Assembly: GCA_021160485.1 (NCBI GenBank)
Contig: JAGHCL010000034.1
Coordinates: 1-12,067, forward strand
Length of the DNA stretch: 12,067 nt
Direction of reading: 5' to 3'
Origin: Candidatus Desulfofervidaceae bacterium
GTDB taxonomy: Bacteria > Desulfobacterota > Desulfofervidia > Desulfofervidales > Desulfofervidaceae
The notes under the pieces are model-generated. The model saw nothing but the letters and a program-made list of their open reading frames with translations. It ran no database searches and was not told the origin of the DNA. Both the position numbers and the translations under genes were made by a program. Shown one piece after another: positions 7,395 through 12,067 of the stretch; position 1 is the first letter of the stretch, and every line of letters starts with the position of its first letter.

Positions 7395-7428
7395 AGAGAA
7401 TATAAAAAGTCTTAAATGATTACGAAAA

Positions 7429-7956
7429 ATGCCAGATAAGATCGTCTTAGTTCGTTTTGAGGATGTGGTTTCGTCTATAAGCAGGTCTTTAAAAAGGGAA
7501 TTAGCCAGAGTATTTTCCTTACCAGTAGAAGAGGGGACTGTGTTGCCGTTGCCTAATGCGTATGACGCAAATCGCCATCAATATCTCTCTTTGCCTTTTT
7601 TGGAAAGTTTGCTTTCTTTAAAGCAAGGAAAAGAATTTATTCTGGGCATTACCGAAGCAGATTTGTATGCACCAGGCTTGAATTTTATCTTCGGAGAGGC
7701 AGCTTTAATGGCCGGTGTAGCCGTTATTTCCCTAGCCCGGCTTTATTCTTCCTTTTACGGTCTTCCCGAGGATGAAGATCTTTTTAAAGAGCGGGTACTA
7801 AAAGAAGCGGTACATGAGCTGGGGCACCTCTTTGGACTTAAACATTGCCCAAATCCTCACTGTGTCATGCATTTTTCTAACAGCATTAATGATACAGATG
7901 TGAAAGCAGCTTCTTTTTGTGAAGTGTGTAAGAGAAAATTAAGGTTGAATTCATGA
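7429..7956 (+). CDS. amzA: Archaemetzincin-type zinc metalloprotease
   Basis: The 175-residue protein carries the diagnostic archaemetzincin core: His129-Glu130-x-x-His133-x-x-Gly136, third ligand His139, then Cys140, Cys145, Met147 (Met-turn) and Cys164-x-x-Cys167. The HEXXH histidines and His139 bind the catalytic zinc; the four cysteines bind a second, structural zinc. Members are small aminopeptidase-like proteases common in Archaea and also found in vertebrates and scattered bacteria; natural substrates are unknown. The upstream part also fits (ILGITEADLYAPGLNFIFGEA, with Asp and Gly typical of the fold). No signal peptide, so cytoplasmic. There is no visible Shine-Dalgarno before the ATG. 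Its last four bases overlap the fdhD start (ATGA), so the two are probably translationally coupled, an odd pairing for a protease. Confidence 0.9.
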   Translation: MPDKIVLVRFEDVVSSISRSLKRELARVFSLPVEEGTVLPLPNAYDANRHQYLSLPFLESLLSLKQGKEFILGITEADLYAPGLNFIFGEAALMAGVAVISLARLYSSFYGLPEDEDLFKERVLKEAVHELGHLFGLKHCPNPHCVMHFSNSINDTDVKAASFCEVCKRKLRLNS

Positions 7957-8657
7957 AGACAGAAGTAGAGATTATCAAGGTTACAGAGAACAAAGTTGCC
8001 ACTGAGAAAGATTTTGTCGCCCAGGAAATGACAATACCTTTGTTCATAAACGATACCCCTATTTATCAATTTGATTGTTCTCCCAGCCATTTGAAAGAGT
8101 TGGTCACTGGTTTTCTTTATACTGAGGGCTGGGTAAAGGAGATCGATGAGATTGTAAAAATGGAAACAAAACCGGAAAAAATTTTGGTTTATTTAAAAGA
8201 AAGTAAAAAGTATGAATTACAAAAAATTAACATAACAAAGGAAAGCACTAGTTATAATCCGGAGAGCTTATGGGAATTAATGACAATTTTTCAGAATAAG
8301 TCCATTCTTTTTCAAGAAACCGGCGGCTTTCATGCTGCTGCCTTGGCCACCGCCAAAGAAATAGTTTATTTTTTTGAAGATATCGGTCGCCACAATGCTA
8401 TCGATAAAGTACTTGGCTGTGCCCTATTAGGAAGAGTAAAATTAAACGACAAAATTTTACTTACTACCTGTCGCCTATCTCATAAAATTGTGTGTAAGGC
8501 CATCCGGGTAGGTATTCCTATTGTTGCTTCTAGGGCTGCGGTTACAGATAAGGCCATTAAGCTGGCTAGGGAGTTCAATTTAACCCTAGTTGGGTTTGCA
8601 AGAGAAAAACGGATGAATATTTATAATAATTGCCTTCTCCAGTTTCCTGGAGGATAG
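7953..8657 (+). CDS. fdhD: FdhD-family sulfurtransferase lacking the CXXC motif
   Basis: FdhD transfers sulfur from a cysteine desulfurase to the molybdenum or tungsten bis-pyranopterin cofactor of formate dehydrogenase. Recognisable parts are 'SPSHLKELVTGFLYTEG' (residues 43-59), 'QETGGFHAAALA' (121-132), 'EDIGRHNAIDKVLG' (142-155) and the end 'AIKLAREFNLTLVGFAREKRMNIY'. At 234 residues it is short (E. coli 277). The loop that normally reads T-S-x-C-G-x-C-G is here TSYNPESL (residues 99-106), so the sulfur-carrying CXXC is absent. Instead, cysteines occur at 173 (TTCRLS, where the family has TSGR) and 181. It may be an inactive, alternative-chemistry or differently used FdhD. The start overlaps the amzA stop. 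No formate dehydrogenase gene is in the window. Confidence 0.85.
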   Translation: MKTEVEIIKVTENKVATEKDFVAQEMTIPLFINDTPIYQFDCSPSHLKELVTGFLYTEGWVKEIDEIVKMETKPEKILVYLKESKKYELQKINITKESTSYNPESLWELMTIFQNKSILFQETGGFHAAALATAKEIVYFFEDIGRHNAIDKVLGCALLGRVKLNDKILLTTCRLSHKIVCKAIRVGIPIVASRAAVTDKAIKLAREFNLTLVGFAREKRMNIYNNCLLQFPGG

Positions 8658-8685
8658 AATAAGCTAAAACAGGGAACGCCAAGTT

Positions 8686-9258
8686 ATGTTGACCAATGAG
8701 CATATTTACCTGGGGCTTGTTCATTATCCGGTTCACAATAAACGCAAAGAAATAATTATCTCGGCTGTGGCTACTATTAATCTTCATGATATCGCCCGAC
8801 TTGCCAAGACCTATGAGTTGGGGGGATATTTTGTTATTAATCCTTTAGAAGACCAGCACGCCCTTGTTCATCGCTTTTTAGCCCATTGGTTAAAGGGTTT
8901 CGGAGGGAAATATAATCCCAGGCGTGTTCCTCCCTTAAAGCTTATCCATTGTGTATATAGCCTAGAGGAGGCGATTGAGGCGATTGAAAAAAAGTGGCAG
9001 CAAGCACCGCAAATAATTGTTACTTCGGCCAAGGCCAGTGGGAATCTTCTGGACTATCAAATGGCACGAAGGCTATTACAGCAAAAACAAACCCCCTTTT
9101 TAATCATTTTGGGAACGGCCTGGGGCTTGGCTGAGGACTTGATTTCTCAAGCAAATTATGTTTTAAAACCTATTTACGGCGTTGGTGATTATAATCACCT
9201 TTCGGTAAGAACCGCAGCAGCGATTATTTTAGACAGGCTTTTAGGAGGAGAAAGATGA
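8686..9258 (+). CDS. SAM-dependent RNA methyltransferase, TrmD-associated SPOUT-like family (RNMT_2)
   Basis: This 190-residue protein matches the family that in many Desulfobacterota sits between trmD and rplS or is fused to the end of TrmD (PF09936-type). Family marks are '[15 protein letters not shown]' at the N-terminus, '[24 protein letters not shown]' (residues 31-54) and the SAM-binding knot region '[29 protein letters not shown]...[21 protein letters not shown]'. The HDIAR and NHLSVR motifs are strongly conserved. Its RNA target is not established. Start ATG 8686 puts the family N-terminus in the right place; AGGGA (8671-8675) is a distant ribosome site. Its stop overlaps the rplS start (ATGA), so coupling to ribosomal protein L19 is kept although trmD itself is not upstream. 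Confidence 0.85.
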   Translation: MLTNEHIYLGLVHYPVHNKRKEIIISAVATINLHDIARLAKTYELGGYFVINPLEDQHALVHRFLAHWLKGFGGKYNPRRVPPLKLIHCVYSLEEAIEAIEKKWQQAPQIIVTSAKASGNLLDYQMARRLLQQKQTPFLIILGTAWGLAEDLISQANYVLKPIYGVGDYNHLSVRTAAAIILDRLLGGER

Positions 9259-9599
9259 ATCGCATCCAGATGATTGAGAAGGAGCACATGCGTCTTGATC
9301 TACCAGAAATCAAACCTGGTTACACGGTAAAGGTTTATCAACGGATTACAGAAGAAGGCAAAGAGCGGATTCAAATATTTCAGGGAGTGGTCATTAAAGT
9401 TAGAGGGTCAGGGACAGGTGCTACCTTTACCGTAAGAAAGATTTCTTATGGTGTTGGGGTAGAAAAAGTTTTTCCTTTTTCTTCCCCTACGGTGGAAAAA
9501 GTAGAGGTTGTTTCTAAAGGAAGGGTAAGACGGGCGAAGCTTTACTATTTGCGTGCTTTAAGGGGTAAGGCAGCCAGGCTTGCAGAAAAAAAGCACTAA
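9255..9599 (+). CDS. rplS: 50S ribosomal protein L19
   Basis: The 114-residue protein is a typical bacterial L19, located at the 30S-50S interface. Conserved stretches are '[12 protein letters not shown]', '[18 protein letters not shown]', '[21 protein letters not shown]' and '[20 protein letters not shown]'. Length matches the family (about 115). GGAGGAG (9243-9249) lies 5 bases before the ATG, inside the preceding gene. It overlaps the methyltransferase stop by 4 bases and shares the A of TAATG with rnhB, giving a tightly coupled run. This gene is the firmest evidence that the host is a bacterium, since archaea lack bacterial L19. Confidence 0.97.
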   Translation: MNRIQMIEKEHMRLDLPEIKPGYTVKVYQRITEEGKERIQIFQGVVIKVRGSGTGATFTVRKISYGVGVEKVFPFSSPTVEKVEVVSKGRVRRAKLYYLRALRGKAARLAEKKH

Positions 9600-10204
9600 T
9601 GCCTCCTGATTTTAAACACGAACATCGTCTTTGGCAAGCAGGACATCGTTATCTGGCCGGTCTGGACGAAGCCGGAAGGGGTTGTCTGGCCGGCCCGGTG
9701 GTGGCAGCGGCTGTTATTTTACCGCCCGATGTAAGAAAGTTGGATGGTATAGATGATTCTAAAAAACTTTCCCCTCAAGCCCGGGAAAGATGTTTTGCCC
9801 AGATTCAGCAGAAAGCAGTTGCCATTGGCATCGCTGTGGGGATGCCTGAAGAAATAGATGAATTAAATATTCTTAGGGCTTCTTTAATGACCATGGAACG
9901 GGCGGTGACCCGCTTGCAAGTGAAACCAGACTACCTGCTGATTGATGGTCCTTATGGGTTGGATTTACCTTTTCCTCAACTTTGTCTTAAGCATGGTGAT
10001 AGTCAAAGCCTTTCTATTGCGGCTGCTTCCATTGTCGCCAAAGTCTATCGTGATCAAATGATGACGACCTATCATACTATTTTCCCTTATTATAATTTCA
10101 AAAAAAACAAAGGTTACCCTACTAGAGACCATAAAGGGGCCATTAAAAAACACGGCCTTTGCTATTTACATAGAAGAAGTTTTAAGTTACCTGAACATGA
10201 TTGA
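9599..10204 (+). CDS. rnhB: Ribonuclease HII
   Basis: The enzyme cuts RNA at RNA-DNA junctions and removes ribonucleotides misincorporated in DNA. The 201-residue protein shows all catalytic acids: Asp23 and Glu24 in 'GLDEAGRGCLAGPVV', Asp116 in 'LLIDGPYG' and Asp134 in 'KHGDSQSLSIAAASIVAKVYRD'. 'IDDSKKLS' (51-58) and the C-terminal 'NKGYPTRDHKGAIKKHG' are also standard. Length is normal. The TAATG junction with rplS and an 8-base overlap with the next gene place it in the middle of a coupled operon; rplS-rnhB adjacency is the classical bacterial order. Confidence 0.97.
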   Translation: MPPDFKHEHRLWQAGHRYLAGLDEAGRGCLAGPVVAAAVILPPDVRKLDGIDDSKKLSPQARERCFAQIQQKAVAIGIAVGMPEEIDELNILRASLMTMERAVTRLQVKPDYLLIDGPYGLDLPFPQLCLKHGDSQSLSIAAASIVAKVYRDQMMTTYHTIFPYYNFKKNKGYPTRDHKGAIKKHGLCYLHRRSFKLPEHD

Positions 10205-10538
10205 AGGATATAGCTTTGGTAAGATTACGATTAATGGCCATACCTATTGGCAGGATGTGGTCATAAAAGACCAAGAGGTGTTTTCCCCCTGGTGGCGGAA
10301 AGAAGGACACAAAGTTTACTGGGAAGACCTTAAAGAATTTATCACACCAGAAACAGAAATAGTCGTTTTGGGGACAGGTTCTTCTGGTCTTATGCGTCCC
10401 ACGCAACAACTAAGAGAAAAATTGCAAGAAAGGGGTATCACCCTTGTGGCTATGCCTACCAGAGAAGCGGTTAAAGTCTTTAACTCCCACATCGGGGAGA
10501 GAAAGGCAGTTTTAGGTGCCTTTCATCTGACCTGTTGA
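10197..10538 (+). CDS. Mth938-like domain protein (DUF498 / NDUFAF3 family)
   Basis: A 113-residue soluble protein with the Mth938 fold signature: 'IEGYSFGKITINGHTYWQDVVI' at the start, 'WWRKEGHKV', then 'EIVVLGTGSSGLMRPTQQLRE' (residues about 54-74) and 'ITLVAMPTREAVKVFN'. The family includes archaeal MTH938 and the mitochondrial complex I assembly factor NDUFAF3; its biochemical activity in prokaryotes is not established. The start overlaps the last 8 bases of rnhB, in another frame, and no separate Shine-Dalgarno is seen, so it probably depends on re-initiation. It occupies the place where a YraN-type (UPF0102) gene often follows rnhB. It is the last gene of the run; no clear terminator follows. 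Confidence 0.85.
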   Translation: MIEGYSFGKITINGHTYWQDVVIKDQEVFSPWWRKEGHKVYWEDLKEFITPETEIVVLGTGSSGLMRPTQQLREKLQERGITLVAMPTREAVKVFNSHIGERKAVLGAFHLTC

Positions 10539-10549
10539 GGCATGCGTGT

Positions 10550-10558
10550 TGCTATAAT
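10550..10558 (+). promoter_or_regulatory. Extended -10 promoter element upstream of polB
   Basis: TGCTATAAT forms an extended -10 (TGn + perfect TATAAT) with no good -35 at the expected distance (10530-10535 reads ACCTGT). A start near 10565 would give polB a leader of roughly 180 bases. Weaker, closer alternatives such as TATAAG at 10705-10710 also lack a good -35. Confidence 0.35.
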
Positions 10559-10572
10559 TTGAATGTTGAATG
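10559..10572 (+). repeat. Tandem 7-base repeat at the putative polB transcription start
   Basis: TTGAATG occurs twice in direct succession (10559-10565 and 10566-10572), beginning one base after the TATAAT hexamer. That is where an operator would overlap the start site. Short and A+T-rich, so chance is quite possible. Confidence 0.3.
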
Positions 10573-10713
10573 ACTATGGATAAATCTGATACTTAACATT
10601 TATTACAAAGGGTTAAAATAACATTTTCTATTATTATCTTACCGCATTTCTGTGAGGGATAACTTAACTCCTTTACCTGCTTCCTGCTTTTATGGTATGT
10701 GTTGTATAAGTAG

Positions 10714-10723
10714 ATGTTAACAT
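10714..10723. promoter_or_regulatory. Perfect 10-base palindrome upstream of polB
   Basis: ATGTTAACAT (10714-10723) is fully self-complementary and sits 23 bases before the polB ATG. Its half TTAACAT recurs at 10593-10599. It could be a repressor site for the polymerase gene, but no known operator is matched. Confidence 0.3.
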
Positions 10724-10746
10724 ATTGATTTATAGGGGAGTTATCT

Positions 10747-12067
10747 ATGAAGTTACGTCTTTTTTTGCTGGATACAGATTATATTACAGAAAAGCAGGCC
10801 GCTTTGATCAGACTTTGGGGAAAGACAGCTAGTGGCGAGAACGTGGTCGTCTTTGTTCAGAGTGAGCCTTATTTTTATATCTTGCCCAAAGAGCCACAAC
10901 AAGCAAAAAAAGAAGTCTTGTCTCTCTTGGAGGAAAAAAGGAAGGAAATCAGGGACATTACAGTAGTCAAGCGGAAGTTGATGGGAGAAGAGAGGGAGTT
11001 TCTTAAAGTTACTTGTTTTTTACCCCAAGATTCCTCAAAGATAAGAGACGTGATCAAGACGCTTGAGGCAAAAAGGGGCGGAAGCGGTGTGGTAATCGAG
11101 GAGTATGAATATGCCCTCAACTTTTACCGACGTTTTTTGATTGATAACCAAATTGATGGCAATTGCTGGGTGGAAGTGGAGGGAGAGGAGGTAAAAACAA
11201 GGTATAAGGTAAATATGGCCTTAAGGGCCAGGGAAATAAAGGTTTTAGATGAGATGAGTTCCCCACCGTTAAAGATTTTGGCCTTTGACTTGGAGACACA
11301 CGAACAGGCCGGGAAGAAAGAAATTGTAATGGCCTCTTTTTATACACAAGAACAACAACTAGTGCTGACGAACAGAAAGGCAGCTTATCCAAATTGGGTG
11401 AAGGTAACTGGTGATGAAAAGGAACTCCTTGAAGAAATTGTTCAAGTGATTAATGATATTAACCCAGATATTATTGTCACCTTTTATGGCGATGCCTTTG
11501 ATTTTCAGGTTTTAAATGAAAGATGTCAGGCAAATAAGATTAAGCTTATTCTTTCCCGTGATAGGAAACAAACAAAGTTTACCCGTCGAGCTAGGGTCAG
11601 TTCTGCCAGAATAAATGGTGTAGTACACATTGACCTATTCCATTTTATTAACAATATCCTTTCTCCCAATCTCCAAACTGAGGTATTAAGTTTGGACGCA
11701 GTTTCCAGCGAATTACTTGGAGACAGAAAAATTGAAATGGACTATCAGGAAATGCTTGAGGCCTGGCGCAAAGGCAAAAATCTCGTCAAACTGGCAGAAT
11801 ATTGCCTGAAAGATGCCATTTTGACTTATAGATTAGCTGAAATTATTTTGCCTCAGATCTTTGAGATTGCCCGGACAGTAGGCCAAGTTGCTTTTGATGT
11901 TTCCCGGATGACCTATGGTCAACTGGTAGAATGGTACCTATCCCGTAAGGCCCATGAAGAAAGGGCCATTATTCCTAATCAACCCAAATATGAAGATATT
12001 ATCAAACGGAGACAGGCAACATATATAGGTGGGTTTGTCAAAGAACCTCTGGCTGGTTTGCATGAAA
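10747..12067 (+). CDS. polB: Archaeal-type family B DNA polymerase, N-terminal and exonuclease part (runs off the window)
   Basis: About 440 residues are visible with no stop. The N-terminus 'LDTDYITE' and 'EPYFYILP' and the later 'VGQ...DVSR...LVEWYL.RKA' and 'YIGGFVKEP' match Pyrococcus/Thermococcus PolB rather than E. coli Pol II. The 3'-5' exonuclease shows Exo I Asp181/Glu183 (FDLET), Exo II Asp252 (FYGDAFDF) and Exo III Tyr352/Asp356 (YCLKDA). Two places differ from archaeal enzymes: the Exo II Asn is Tyr247, and the Val of the uracil-sensing pocket (Val93 in Pfu, 'PQDV') is Ser96 here ('PQDSS'). The palm and fingers lie beyond the window. AGGGGAG, 6 bases before the ATG, fixes the start. 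It may act in repair or translesion synthesis beside a bacterial Pol III replicase, which is not visible here. Confidence 0.9.
   Translation, partial: MKLRLFLLDTDYITEKQAALIRLWGKTASGENVVVFVQSEPYFYILPKEPQQAKKEVLSLLEEKRKEIRDITVVKRKLMGEEREFLKVTCFLPQDSSKIRDVIKTLEAKRGGSGVVIEEYEYALNFYRRFLIDNQIDGNCWVEVEGEEVKTRYKVNMALRAREIKVLDEMSSPPLKILAFDLETHEQAGKKEIVMASFYTQEQQLVLTNRKAAYPNWVKVTGDEKELLEEIVQVINDINPDIIVTFYGDAFDFQVLNERCQANKIKLILSRDRKQTKFTRRARVSSARINGVVHIDLFHFINNILSPNLQTEVLSLDAVSSELLGDRKIEMDYQEMLEAWRKGKNLVKLAEYCLKDAILTYRLAEIILPQIFEIARTVGQVAFDVSRMTYGQLVEWYLSRKAHEERAIIPNQPKYEDIIKRRQATYIGGFVKEPLAGLHE

Larger units (their letters stand above)
10539..10746 (+). other. 208-base non-coding leader/intergenic region before polB
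   Basis: No credible gene is visible here on either strand; short ATG frames end within a few codons. It contains an extended -10 element, a tandem 7-mer and a palindrome, described separately, and several A+T-rich stretches. The polB ribosome site AGGGGAG (10734-10740) lies at its end. No stem with a T-run was found, so read-through from the rnhB operon into polB is possible. Confidence 0.6.

Noticed and set aside
7416..7439. Seven-codon frame overlapping the amzA start as a leader peptide
   Set aside because: It has no ribosome site and the length is expected by chance.
8968..8985. Tandem 9-mer GAGGCGATT
   Set aside because: It lies inside a coding helix (EAIEAI) and is explained by repeated amino acids.
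10875..11392. Two minus-strand frames under the polymerase
   Set aside because: The plus strand encodes clear polymerase motifs throughout; the minus-strand products are low-complexity and unrecognised.
10747..12067. E. coli-type DNA polymerase II
   Set aside because: LDTDYITE, EPYFYILP, PQD and GGFVKEP agree with archaeal PolB; the Pol II N-terminus is quite different.
1..12067. CRISPR array, tRNA/rRNA genes, insertion sequences, prophage
   Set aside because: No regularly spaced repeats, cloverleaf-like genes, transposase motifs or phage genes were seen on reading both strands.

Overview
The window looks like a chromosomal piece of an anaerobic, sulfate-reducing bacterium, A+T-leaning and probably thermophilic. 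The main clue is a three-gene block encoding a Tmc/DsrMK-type transmembrane redox complex: a membrane cytochrome b-like subunit, a CCG-domain iron-sulfur subunit and a tetraheme cytochrome c3. The ribosomal gene rplS and rnhB are bacterial, but several other genes have an archaeal flavour: an archaeal-type family B DNA polymerase, an archaemetzincin and a Mth938-domain protein. This mixture suggests a deep-branching Desulfobacterota lineage (Candidatus Desulfofervidus-like or Thermodesulfobacteria-like). That placement is inferred from gene content, not measured.

Layout. 1-296: C-terminal end of what looks like an ABC-type periplasmic substrate-binding protein. 313-2987: a strong sigma70-like promoter, then tmcC-tmcB-tmcA, closed by two hairpins. 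2991-4289 (minus strand): a cation diffusion facilitator with a fused NifX/NifB-like domain, followed by an unannotated 23-residue single-span membrane peptide with a near-perfect Shine-Dalgarno sequence. 4399-6114: a CoA-disulfide/persulfide reductase fused to rhodanese, divergent from the transporter. 6219-7337: a DegT/DnrJ/EryC1/StrS sugar aminotransferase. 7429-10538: a compact operon amzA-fdhD-(RNA methyltransferase)-rplS-rnhB-(Mth938 domain), tied together by short start/stop overlaps. 10539-10746: a 208-base non-coding leader with an extended -10 element, a tandem 7-mer and a palindrome. 10747-end: the N-terminal and exonuclease part of a family B polymerase that runs off the window.

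How the genes fit together. The Tmc block would pass electrons between periplasmic cytochrome c3 and the cytoplasm or quinone pool during sulfate respiration. The CoA-disulfide reductase-rhodanese handles persulfide or polysulfide sulfur. FdhD is a sulfurtransferase for formate dehydrogenase, an enzyme that feeds the same cytochrome pool. The rplS/rnhB operon is housekeeping, but trmD is missing from its usual place and a protease plus an FdhD lacking its classical CXXC have taken the upstream position. The most unusual molecular details are that FdhD, the polymerase with substitutions in its uracil-sensing and Exo II motifs, and the tiny peptide beside the metal transporter. I saw no tRNA, rRNA, CRISPR array, insertion sequence or phage gene.
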